Of a stretch of DNA of 64,000 nucleotides, positions 1-10,981 are shown one piece after another. Source of the stretch: Celoporthe dispersa. Its lineage: Eukaryota > Ascomycota > Sordariomycetes > Diaporthales > Cryphonectriaceae. Where the stretch lies: positions 5,288,501-5,352,500 of the forward strand of contig WAID01000003.1 of assembly GCA_016584495.1 (NCBI GenBank). Reading direction: 5' to 3'. Both the position numbers and the translations under genes were made by a program. The first letter of the stretch is position 1. Each line of letters opens with the position of its first letter. The notes below the pieces were generated by a model, which saw nothing but the letters and a program-made list of their open reading frames with translations, was not told where the DNA came from and ran no database searches.

Positions 1-1175
1 TTGCTGGGTGGGCGGACGCCCGTTCTAGACCACCCAGCGCCTGTATCCACCATCGGAAACCTTAAATCCATCCCCTCCCCCCGGCCCTGTCGTGTCTCCT
101 ATTTAAACCCAACTACCTTGTTGTCGACGGTGCGCTAGGAATCCTACATAGCCGCCAGAACCTGACCAGGACGTACGAGGATACTTGCTATCCGCGCCCA
201 CGATACTGTTACTCTGCGCGTGTCTGGGCTGGTAGGCAATTCTTGCGGGACCTAGAACTGATTCCGGTCATGTATCTGCTCAGAGACCATTGTGCCCTAA
301 GAGATTTTCGAGAGCTTGCCCAGTCCTAAGGACGCTGAAGTTTCAAAATCCTTACCGCAAGAGGAGCTGCCGTGTTTCTGTCACGGGGAATTACCACTCC
401 TGCTGCATTTCTAGTGCCATACTTGGATCCTTTTGAAACCCCGGGAAGCGTTAGCCCTTAGTAATCAAAATTTCTCTTTTCCACAGCATCATCCGTGGAT
501 GTACGTAGTATAGGATCCGTCTTGTAATTACGAGGGGCTGCAGGACTCTACCATGTTTTGCCCAGCGATCAAATGAAGCCATGATTCGTAGCTCTGACCC
601 GGGACACCGTCCTTGCAATAGTTACTATGGCACGTTCTACGAAGGATAGAGGGATAGGAAAGAGGATATGGGCTCCTCCCTCCGCGTTCGTATCGCTGCT
701 TATCGGAATTCTGGAATCATAAAATGGCTGCTACGAATCTTCAAGATGAGGCGAGAAGCCAGGTACATCCAGCCCAGTGAAGAGCGTTCATCGGAGCTGT
801 ATCAGTCCGTGCACACTGTCAACTACCTGTGAGAAGTGGCTGGGCTCGTCCGGGAGCGAGGTCAGTGCGGCCACGGTCTGCAGCCGCAAGCGCCGCCTGG
901 TCGCTATCCGGGACGTTGTGAAGGCCAAGGGGCTGATCTAGGCGTTCCTGGCCAGCCAACGGCAGGCGAAAGCGGCAGCCAGGTGAACAACAAGCTCCAG
1001 ACTGGCAACTTTCTGGTGTTGAGCTCACCGACACCTTCTGTCAAACTGCGGTGATCACATCTTATAGGGCGGCGGGGATGGCTTCGCGAGCTGTTAAACA
1101 GAGCCATCATATCGCCGTGACAGGTATCGTCGGGCATGTTGTCAAAGAGCTCCTCTGCAAATCCTGGTGCCGGTG
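1..1175. other. gene-free stretch with a possible coding relic
   Basis: No gene model can be supported here. A short open stretch at 831-941 on the + strand has strongly G/C-ending codons (reads Glu-Lys-Trp-Leu-Gly and continues for 37 codons to a TAG). It has no usable start or splice context, so it could be a relic of an exon. Everything else is short random frames in AT-moderate DNA. Confidence 0.3.
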
Positions 1176-1814
1176 TTATCTACCGTTCCGGGAAGGCGGT
1201 GGTACGTAGAGTGAGGTGGCTGGCCGCTGTCTCTTTGGATTCGTATTTCTCTCGAGTCTTCCGAGTGTCATGTCTGGAGGGGATCTCATTATAGGATTTT
1301 GCCCACTTCTTGGGAGGAGTCTTATCTCACACTCGGCTTTTGTGTCGAAAAGTTGCGCTTGCTGGGAGATGGTGAAACCGCGACGGTTGTTCACCAGATC
1401 ACCAGCATTGGCAGGTCGCTGAGCTCTGACCGTGGCCCTGGGCACAAAGACGCAGTGATTTGGCAAGTCCAAAGCAATGCTGGAATCCAAAAGATATTGA
1501 CCACGGAAACCACTTCCGAATACCTCGCGTGTTTCTTCCTCCGTCATCCGCCGTCTGATTAGCCTAGCGCTGAGTACAGCACAGACCAGGTAACAGACGC
1601 GACAATAGACCCAAATAGCCAAACAAGATTGCGGGAACTTGAAGACGGAGCTGAGCGTTGGCAGGGGCCGCAGGACTGCGCTGGCGCCGGTGAAAGTAAA
1701 GAGGGCGCCAGAGGCAACTGCTAAATGCACACTTGGCTGGCTGGCGATGAAGAGAGAAGGGAGGGGAGGCTGTCCGCTGGCGATAGCGCATCGCACGGCA
1801 ACTGCACTGCGCAA
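1176..1814 (-). CDS. possible small hypothetical protein (doubtful)
   Basis: A 212-codon open frame that I do not recognise. Its middle part (roughly residues 35-85) uses G/C-ending codons and encodes a hydrophobic stretch followed by a basic and acidic tail (Arg-Leu-Ile-Arg-Arg-Arg, then Glu-rich). That would suit a single-pass membrane protein. The N-terminal and C-terminal thirds look like low-complexity chance translation, and no splice structure or family motif supports the frame. It may equally be non-coding. Confidence 0.2.
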   Translation of the reverse strand: MRSAVAVRCAIASGQPPLPSLFIASQPSVHLAVASGALFTFTGASAVLRPLPTLSSVFKFPQSCLAIWVYCRVCYLVCAVLSARLIRRRMTEEETREVFGSGFRGQYLLDSSIALDLPNHCVFVPRATVRAQRPANAGDLVNNRRGFTISQQAQLFDTKAECEIRLLPRSGQNPIMRSPPDMTLGRLERNTNPKRQRPATSLYVPPPSRNGR

Positions 1815-3349
1815 AAAGCTCTACGGCGGATTTGACTCTGGATGTCGACTTCTATTGGTAGGATTCGTGACAAACATGGCCCCCCATTGAAACATCAGTG
1901 CCCTCCCTGCATCATGCATGTCTCATTGCCCCTCCCACCCGGGCGTGTCTGTAATTTTATAAACCTGACATGGCTGCTGCCGTCTTCTATTCCTTTTTTC
2001 TCTTATTACTGTTATTTCCTCTCCACTTCCCGGTACAAGGCTCATCGAGTTTGTGTCTGCCCCCTGCCTCTCAAGGCCTGGTTCCTTTCTCTCACTCATG
2101 GTCTCTCTAACATGCCCGCCGGTTGCTCGTCGTTATCATAGTGAGAACCATCATAGAAGACCGTCAGCCTGTAGACCAGATGGGTAGCCAGCCTGCTGTC
2201 AGGTGAGATCATCCACGAGGCCTTACCAGATGTCCTTCCGCTGACCTGCACTCTACAGCTGTACCAGGACGCACACTCCTGATTCGCTGGTTGCGCAGCC
2301 TTGGTCCTCCAAGCTCCCCGTCGAGCCCACGCCACCGTCAATTCCCAGCCATGTTCCCCCAAAGGCGTTGCCAGAGGATCTTGACGGAGGCGGAGGCGAA
2401 GAACAGGGCAGTCAGACCGGCGAGGAGGGCGCAGGTCCGAACAAGACCGACACCCGTTCGAGCGTGTTGAAGAAATCAAGCTGGCTGAAAAACGTGGCTT
2501 GCGTGGGCCTGGCGTGCTTCCATGGGTCCTGATGCCCATGGACACCATGACCGCTAGCACGGTAATTATGCCTCGCATCCTCCTGGCAGTGCTGAGATGT
2601 TGGTACCAGGGGCTGTGGCAGCTTCTGGCTGGCTGAAAATGAGGCGAGCTATACTTGGGGCGGCATATGACCTGCCCATTTACGTCCACACCATCGAAAA
2701 ATTGTGGGCGTACTGCTAAGCGGCGTATATCTTTTGGGTGTCATGATTCTCAGGAAGCTGGTCGTGGCTGTAAGGTCTGTTGCACTTCTGCTACCATGGG
2801 TGGACTCGATATTGGGGAGGGGCCTGCTTATGATTTTCGACAAGAGAGGTGCAGTTGGCACATTTCTCTTGTCAAGTCTCAACAGATTGAGGTGGGAAGG
2901 TGTTGGTGTAGAGAGCCCAGCCCAAGGCCCACGGCAGCATACTCCTGGGTGGTTCACTCGCCCGAGAAGCGGAAAACAACTTGCGTGTTGCTTTCTCATA
3001 CCCTATAAGCACGGCCATAGCAGCACGAGATCTTCTCAGTAAGGTTCCAGCCCGCAAGACTCAACACCGCAGACTTGAGCACCGCGTCTATGTGAATTAT
3101 ATATATAATCCAGTCTTACTAGACGTTCCCATCGTCGTCTACCAAGCTCGACCACCCTCGCTCAGCTTTATTACTCTTTATTATTGGACGTACTTATGTT
3201 TAGATTCATCCCGTGAATCTATGAAGCCTGGTGTGTCCTCGAGCCACAATCCCGCCGACCCGCGACCAGAGTGGCCTCGAGACTTCTTCAGCTTTGCCCC
3301 AGCCAGAGTATAGACACTATCGACGCCGCGCATCTAGATTCCCACCCGC
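1815..3349. other. intergenic, no convincing gene; possible relic at 2284-2532
   Basis: No complete gene was found. On the + strand a frame around 2284-2532, without an initiator ATG, has codon use like the real genes of the window. It encodes a Pro-rich then Gly/Glu/Lys-rich tail, so it may be a decayed exon. The last 100 bases are the 3' flank of the glucosyltransferase. Confidence 0.3.
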
Positions 3350-6300
3350 CTACGACTTCTTGAGATCCTCCGACCTCCTATAATCCCTCACCGCATCCCT
3401 CACCCCCTCGCCCCTGTTAACCGCCCCGAGAGCAGTATCCGCCATCTCAACGCTCTCAAAAGCCTGGCCCACACCGCGCCTCCTGCTCCTCGCCCTGAGC
3501 TGCGCGCCCAGCGCGCCCTTGCCCTTCTCCCTCCTCTCCACCGCCTCCCACAGCTGCCGCAGCACCGCCCACCCCTTCTCCACCTCCTCCACCCGCCTCC
3601 TGCGCTCCTCGGCGCCCAGCTCCCTGGACTCCCGCTGGCCCTGCAGTATCCTCGCCCGGCGGACGTGCTTGCGCGGCCCCCGCCGCCTCTCGACCTGCTT
3701 CTTGAGGCCCATGAGCGTGTACCCCACCGGCGCCGTGAAGGCAGCGATATCCTTGAGCACAAGCCCGCTCAGGCCCATCCCGACGCCCTTGGCGAGCCCC
3801 CTGGGCCCTCCGCTCTTTGCGCCTCGCATCGGCAGGCGGACCACGCCCGTCCAGGCGTCGTATACGCCGTATGCGAACTCGGTCCTTGCCGCGCGCAGCC
3901 CGGAGCGGAGACCCGTCACGCGCGGGGGCCGCCGCACGGTATCGTCGCCGTAGAGGCGGGGCGCGTTGTGGAAGCCCTGGGCCAGCGCGACGGACAGGTC
4001 GATGGGCGCGCTGGCGAGAGCGCCCGCGGACCTGAGCGCCCCGCGGGAGACCTCGTTGACGTACCAGGAGTCGGGCTCGGTGTCTTGCGTCGTGGCGGAT
4101 GCGAGGGAGGCGGCGGCGTGTCTGGGAGCTGGGCGATCGCTTGTGTGTTTGTCTGTCTCTGCAGATTGCGCCTGACCGGGTCCGCTCGTGTCTTCTGTCG
4201 CGCGACCGCTTTGTCCCGTCTCGGATTCGCACTCAGGTGTGTCAGCATGCCCGTCCTCCGGAGCCTGCACCTTCACCAGGCGGTGTGCCGCCTCACGCTT
4301 CTGTCTTTGCTTTCCCCTTCTTTCTCGCCTCTTGTGAGAAACCTTGGCTATTCGAGACGGGACACTGCCGATGCCACCAAAGGCCTCACCGAGCGAGCCG
4401 GCCACAGACCCAAGCACACCAGTGACAGGCTCGCCCGGCCCTTCAAAGTCGTTCCACTCGCAGTGCCTGACGAGGCTCAGCTTTCGCCACTGCGTATAGC
4501 CATTTCCCACGAGAATGTCGGCAGCCAGTGCGCTCAGCCTCAGGCTTGTGCCCTTCATGTGCCACACCGCCACCCGGTCTTGCAGGATGGAGCATCGCAT
4601 CGAGTGTCTGCCCGAGAGCTGCAGGTGGCTGTGGAAGAACGCACACATGTTCTCCGCCCCATCCCCTTCCCTCGCGATATCACGTGCGAGAGCCTGCGCA
4701 TTCTCCCGTGCCTCCTCTGTGAGGCAGAACTTGATCCCTTCGACCATCTTCTCAGCAGACAGCTGTTTGTACGGCACCGGCTCGGGGCCCGCCTTTGCTC
4801 GTCCGATCATGTTGCCCCAGAAGAACTGGTCACCGAAAAAGGGCACAACCATAGTGGGCTTCCCGCACTTCAGGGCAATCGCTGTCGTTCCTGCTCCTCC
4901 GTGGATCACACATGCCTTGACCCTAGGGAAGAGCCAGTCGTGTGGCGTGTTCTCGAGCAAGAAGATGTTCTCAGGCACGCTCAGATTGTTTCCGCCCAGC
5001 CCACCCCAGCCTTTGCTGACGAGCGCACGCACGCCAGCGAGCTTGACGGCTATTGGTCATCGTGGGTCAGCATCCCACAGCCTAGGTAAGAGGGCCTCCC
5101 GCTGTGGCGGAGGGCAGAGCAGGAATTGGACCTCATCTTGATTGTGCGTACCTTCAAATATCATGTTGGTAAATTTATCGGCGTCATCGACAACGATGGA
5201 GCCAAACCCAATGTAAATCGGCGTCTCGCCTGCGCTCAAGAACTCCTCGAGAGGGCTAGGAGGCTTGAACGAGGATGCGAGGTCGAGAAAAACGAAGCCG
5301 CAGATGTCGATCTCGTCCCCCCAGTCTGGCGGTTTGGGGACCAGAGATGGGCTCCACAGATATGCAAAGGGGACGTTCAGCCGGTAGAGGGAGCCTGGTG
5401 CCCAGAGCGTGGAGACGGGTTCCAGGCCCAGCGTCTTGACCCGCAGGTCATTGACGAGGTCGCCCAGACCTTGCCAGACCATCATCTCCACGAGAGGGTA
5501 GCTCATGAAGTTTGTGTACCCGGGGTCGACATTGCTCTTCTTGACATTAGCCATGGGGTGCGGAAACGAGCGCGTTGGCGTGTAAGGGAATGTAAACGAC
5601 AATATGAGCGGGATTCCAAGTGCCTCTGCGCAGTGGACATGCGCGAAGGAGGCAGGATTGGCAATGATAGCGTCGGCGATGAAGGGCTGCTTGCTCCCCA
5701 TCATCTGCAGGTTCCGGACGTCTTTCTCGTCATCTGTGGCGTTGACGCACGCCCGCCAGAAGCCGCCAAACATCTCGTTCATGGCTGCTCGCCTGCGGCC
5801 GATGTCCCCGGCACGCAGGGTCTCGAGTGTCGGTATCAGCCCGGGATTCTTGACCATGAAGGCCATTAGTTCAGAAGGGTCCCCGCCCACGGAAAAGAAC
5901 TCGAGGCCCGAGTCCTTCTCTACAAACTCGCGGAAGGCTGGGTGCGTTGCGATCCGGACCCTGTGCCCGTATTTCTCCTTGAGCACCTTTCCGATCTTGA
6001 GGAACGGCTGTGCGTCTCCGCGGCTCCCAATCACCATGATCACAATGTTGAGCGGCGGGCATCGGAGGCCCTCAGGAGTGACGGTCGTCTCGGATGATGT
6101 CCTGTCGGCGGATGCTTGAACCTCCTGATCAGGCTTTCCCTCGCCTCGCCCTCCCTCATTGGTACCACCTTCGTGATGGCTGCGCCGAGGGCCTTTGGCA
6201 GGTATCCGTTATTGCTGATATCCTTGATCGAGATCGCGAGGCGGCCATCGCGCTTTGAGACTTTGCCCTTTGTTTTGTAGTTCTCGCTCGCGACACGAAA

Positions 6301-6828
6301 TCGACGAAACTGTTGGGATTGTGCCTTGCTACTAGTGGCGTGGTCCGTCCGCTCGACATCTGCATTCAGGTCGTCGCCTTCATCTGCGGAGGAATCGCTA
6401 CTCGACGAGTCGTCCTCGTCGTACTGGCTCGTCCACAAGGCCTGTTGAAGCTGCGAGACATTCGTCCCAGACCTCTTGATCACCGGTAGCGGGACAGCGG
6501 ACGAATGCCGCCTGACCCGTCGAGGCGCATCCGTAGCTGGCCTCTCTACCATTTTCGGGCGCGTCATGGGCATATTCCTGTCTTGTGTCGACACAGGCGC
6601 TGTCGCTGTCTTTCGAGGGGGTTGGCCTCGGCGAGGAGGGCTCTTGGCCTCGGGAGGCTCTGGCGACTGGGGAGACTGAGGAGCTGGAGGCACATAGCCC
6701 GGATAGACGAGTTCTCCCTGGCCATCTCGAACGATATTCGCTGGCTGTCCCGTCTCCTGCACGACCGTCTCGAGCTTGACCTCGCCACCTGCGGATCCAG
6801 TCGCTAAGGTTTCCGGAGGGGACGCCAT
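3350..6828 (-). CDS. sterol/UDP-sugar glucosyltransferase (GT1/GT28 fold), long fungal form
   Basis: Likely transfers glucose from UDP-glucose to a sterol or lipid at a membrane. Model: exons 6828-6169, 6124-5152 and 5049-3350, giving 1110 residues. The second intron (5151-5050) joins cleanly to read Ile-Phe-Glu-Ala-Val-Lys. Exon 1 (about 220 aa) is Ser/Arg-rich and probably disordered. The glycosyltransferase-28 N-domain starts near residue 245, with GSRGD at about 253-257. The nucleotide-sugar signature HGGAGTT lies at about 594-600, followed by GKPT and PFFGDQ. The C-terminal third has a basic linker and a Gly-rich segment near residue 900 (GFHNAPRLYGD, then YGVYDAWTG) that resembles the C-terminal region of ATG2/VPS13-type lipid-transfer proteins. 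No GRAM or PH domain is seen, so it is not canonical ATG26. The first junction is uncertain: a frame change between 6169 and 6124 needs either a 44-bp intron with a weak donor or a one-base assembly error. An out-of-frame ATG at 6919 precedes the start and overlaps it. Confidence 0.88.
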
Positions 6829-8439
6829 TGGTGCTGGAATAGCAACCAGCTCGTCGCGTGAAAGACCTGGGATCTGTTACAGGAGGGTGAGGCTCAAGGT
6901 GGTACGGCGTCGCCGCCATCGAGGAGCGGTAAAGAGCGTAGATTCTTCAGACTTGGGGAGAGTCCGGCAGAGTTGGGACTTGAGCTTTAGATCGCGTGGC
7001 CATGGTCTGAGTGTCTAGGGGCCAAAGCTAGCCGGCTGGCACCAGATCCCTCATGTGCTTCCCAAAGAAAAAAGGGAATTAAAACAACCTGGCTGGAGAC
7101 TGTGATTGACCGACAAACCTCGAATCGTACAGAGAATGCTACGCAGCGCACCGTTGAAACTGGATGGCGTCAGTGACATCATGTGCTGGGCCAACGCCCC
7201 GAAACTGGGACCTGATCCTTGCCGAAACTCACTAATGTACGGGCTGGTCGACCGCCTGTGGGCGATATTTCCGTCTCGCTAGGAGCCGTTGGACCGCTGT
7301 GGATTCGAGACCGTCTGCCGGGATCAACCTTAGCGGGAGGCTATTATAACCTCGACCCTTGTGACGACGATGACCTCAACTCATCACAACACACACGCTC
7401 TCTCTCACCATTCACCTTTATATCTACAGTCTCCACCCAGTCACCCAGACGCTAAAATTTCACCACAGCTCTACAGTTGAGATATGTTTAATAAAAAAAA
7501 CCACCAGCCAGGCCCAAAGCACGAGCAAGATTTTCCTCATTCACGATTGAGATCCACCGCTTGCCTGGCTGGCAGACTGTCCCAACAGAGCCCAGACGCC
7601 CGTGGAAGTTTCTCCATCAACATCACCACAGACATTGTCAATTATGCTTAAAGCAAACCAAAGTGATTTCATTTCCTCTTGAGGAAGTTTCTCATAGGAA
7701 GTTTCAAATCAGTTCCTGCAAGTGTGGTAAATCTGTGATCCCACTGAAGACATATTCACCTGAATTATAGCAAAAGGTATAATCATTCCGCAGCACTACC
7801 TAAAATCAGCAGGGTTGAGCAATGAATATTAATCAGTTGCATAATTGAGATACAATTGTGAAGAATTCTCATCGGGAAGCCTTACGCGATGATAGCTAAT
7901 TTCCTCAATATGATTTCCAAGAGATTGTTGGCAGGCAGTACATCCTCCATGCCACACTACTGGCATTCGCTATATGCCATACTGTCCACTGGCGTGTCCT
8001 GGAAGACCCACTAGATTATTTTTCCCCTTTTGATCCCTCTAAACCCTGCGTTCCCCTTTCTCACCTGTGGTTGCAGGCTGTGCAGGAATGCAGGTGGGCT
8101 GTCCTGGATTTCACTCGTGTAAAATGTCCCCCCTGGCCTGACCTGATTGGACAAGCTGGGATGATGCGCTGTTAGAGCTATATGCTTACAATGCATGAGA
8201 GCCAGTCATAGCCATGACTACATAAGACCATTGCAACCCTCCGACACCCAACAAGTACACAGCCCCGCCCCAAAGTCCTAAGGAGGCTGCCCAGCCTACT
8301 GGGAATTTCCCTTTGTCGCCTCTGGATCAATTCCTCAGTCCTTCTCTATGCTTCAGAACATTCCTCTAAGTGAAGCTCTGGGCTCTCCTCCTACCTTATT
8401 TTCTGATCTTGACCAAGATCACTGCCACATACCAGAACA
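6829..8439. other. intergenic: glucosyltransferase 5' flank and AT-richer tract
   Basis: The first 200 bases are the 5' leader of the divergent glucosyltransferase. An upstream ATG at 6919 opens an out-of-frame ORF that overlaps its start. From about 7460 to 7960 the DNA is visibly AT-richer than its surroundings, with the word GGAAGTTTC repeated at 7684-7704 and a near copy at 7602. No ORF of note lies there. 8240-8439 is the 5' flank of the next gene, with a pyrimidine-rich stretch before its ATG. Confidence 0.4.
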
Positions 8440-10590
8440 ATGGATGGTGCCAGTGCGATTTTAGGGATCGCTGGCTTTGCCTTCACGGTTGGGGATACAA
8501 TTTTCAAGATCAGAAAACTATGGCTCGAGGTCCAGGAGGCTCCTCACACCATCGATTGCCTCCAGCGCGAGATCAACATACTAGAGAAGGTCCTTCCTGG
8601 CGTGGATCCCCGGCCTGATCCTGAGCTCACCGGAACCGCAGTGTCACGACACCACCACAGCCATCCGCCCGCAAATGCAGTCACAAGCCACTGCCGAGAA
8701 GCTCTTGGCGATCTACAGAACCTGGTGCAGGATCTGAGCAGTGAGATCGACTCCGCAAAACGCAGGAAGCGAGGGCTTGCGAAACTGAGGGTACTCCTGA
8801 AGAAGGGAGATGTCGAGAAATTCCAGTGCAGGCTGGACAGAGCTCTCAACCTGCTGCAGTTTTCCCTGGCCAGCCTCCAGCTCTCGCAGGCCAGTTTGCA
8901 GTCAACTCAGTTGGATATGGTGTGCACTCAGGTGGCCCAGCTTACGTGAGTCCATGACCTCGACTCAACTGCTGTGCAGTGATGCTAATGGATCCAAGCG
9001 TGCTGGCACAACAACAGGCTATGTCTATTGAGCAGATGCGCATACAGGCAGCCTCGAACCGAAACGATAAGAGGCAGACAGTCGAGGATATGCGAAACGA
9101 GACTAGAGATGGTACACCAAAGAAGGCGACATATAGTCTTCAAAAGCGAGGCTGCAGTCTAGAGATCCCCTGGGCAATGCCATCATCCTTTGGCTATGCA
9201 GTACTCAGATCCTCCCGATCCAAAACCGCGTCAGGTATGATTCAGCAGCACGAGCATCCACTTTTTGACAAACGATATGGCTGACAGTTCCAAGCCTACA
9301 GAGCCCGTCTCCAGCTTCCTTCTTGGCTGTCCCAGAGAGCCTGGGACCTGTCTGTCACATTATCTACCTCTGGGTGGCAGACCTCTCTCGTCACTTTCAA
9401 TGTTGTACCTGAAGACTCGCTTGTCTTTCGATATGCGCAAGAGGGCAATCTACATCAGCTTCGTGAGCTGTTCAGACAGGGCCTTGCCTCTCCTCTCGAC
9501 TGTGACCGATCGGGGGCCACTGCAGCATGGGTAACACTACCAAATACCATATCCACTTGTGAAATGCCTTGCTAACAAGACATGACAGTATGCAGCTATG
9601 TATGGCAGTTTCGATATCTTTCAAGACCTTATGGGCTACGAGCAATTGCATACCTTGGTTGATGCCACGACTTGGTTGCTGTACTTGTCATTGATGACGA
9701 GCTCCTTGATCAGGGATTGGGATGGTGTCCGCATGGATGACTTTCAATCACTGCTTACCCGGCTCCCCCCATTAGTTTCGGGTGATGAGGTGTCAGGTAT
9801 TGGAAATAGGTCTTCAGCATGCCTTTGTGTCCTTGAAAATTCAAGAGATGCAAACTTGCATCGGACATTTCTTGAAGGTCTGTCCTGGCACAAATTTCGG
9901 CCAGGGTTAAAAGATCGCGCGATTCGGGATGAATGGTTTCTACGTTACGGCGTCAATACTCTACACTCGATGTTGTTCCCCCCTGGTGTGGCCATCAAAG
10001 AAGTTATACGAGAATGGGCTGCAGATGACACATCTTTGCTAGGCCTCATCTTCTTTCGTGCTGGGTATTCTTATCAGACTTCTGATGGGGACACCAGCGA
10101 TGATGAGGCCTGGGAATGCTTGATGAGGACAGTGATCACTGCAGACATCGACTTGTCTGAATGTCCCAATTGGTGGGGACAGACTGGGCACGATATTCTT
10201 GTCTCTTTCCTAGAAGGTTCACGTAAACGTTGCTACTTTTACGCGAAGGGACGGCGCGGGAATGCAAAGCACATGGAAGCACGCCTACGTCAATTCTTGA
10301 GAATCCTCAACAGGTCTAGCACTGATCTAATTGCCCTCGGGGACTCAGTCACAAGAGACTTCAAGAGACTGGAGATACGATCGTGCCCCTTATACGGTCG
10401 TCAGAACAAGCAAGTGTTGTATATCTCTGGGATCCAGTCTGGCCCTACACCAGAGGATTGGCGTCTAGACTATGACTTCGAATATGGTGACGAAGAGCTC
10501 GCGGCAGACTTTTGGGACTGGATCGAACCACAGTCCCAGCCAGACCCCGGTGCGTCGTCAGCCCCCGGTGCGTGGCCAGATGAGGACTGA
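8440..10590 (+). CDS. NLR-type fungal N-terminal domain protein with ankyrin-like C-terminal half
   Basis: Model: exons 8440-8945, 8999-9234, 9288-9530 and 9589-10590. Residues 1-168 form an all-helical domain of the kind found at the N-terminus of fungal STAND/NLR proteins (starts MDGASAILGIAGFAF, with a long basic coiled region). A Trp-rich block follows (LPSWLSQRAWDL). Then comes a module typical of this fungal family, with PEDSLVFRYAQEGN and LRELFRQGLASP, an ankyrin-like repeat whose last helix continues over the third intron as YAAMYGSFDIFQ. No NACHT P-loop is present. The frame is kept only if one C of the run 9167-9170 is removed; the corrected CDS is then 662 codons with all intron phases matching. 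The third intron has a GCTAACA branch motif. Role unknown; a regulatory or incompatibility-related scaffold is an inference from the N-terminal domain only. Confidence 0.72.
9167..9170 (+). other. C4 run: apparent +1 frameshift in the ankyrin-like gene
   Basis: Reading through CCCC as given leads out of the frame required by exon 3. Dropping one C keeps the frame to the strong donor CAG|GTATGA at 9235 in phase 0, which joins exactly to the acceptor at 9287. Confidence 0.6.
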
Positions 10591-10981
10591 TACTCAGGGA
10601 CACGAGATGGGCAGGTGGAATGACATTTGTGGACTGGCTCGCTTGATGGTGTGGGTGCGGTCTTCCGACTTGCATGGGCCAAAGACGTGAATACAAGATC
10701 CTTCTCAGGAGCAGTGGATGTTGGGATTATACGAGTGGAATGAGGGAGCAAGGAACGGGCTCCATCCTGTCAGCACATGTCCACCGCAGCGGCGTGTTCC
10801 TCTACCTCTTTCGAACCAAGTCTCGACAACTTCCAAAAGGGGGAGAAGAAGAAAAAAGAGAAGAAGACCTCCCCGAACGACCCGTCGCCGCCAACCATCT
10901 CGCGCCAACTCTCGATCAATTCCAGTCCCACTGCTATCCCCCCGGGCTAGAGAATTGGTACTGAGTCACCATGCAGCCCGC
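10591..10981. other. convergent 3' flanks
   Basis: Lies between the stop of the ankyrin-like gene (+) and the stop of the cysteine hydrolase (-). It holds a purine-rich tract near 10840-10870. No gene seen. Confidence 0.5.

Noticed and set aside
3665..5089. 474-codon + strand frame opposite the glucosyltransferase
   Set aside because: It is a mirror of the GC3-biased sense gene on the other strand; the sense frame has the GT motifs and the antisense has none.
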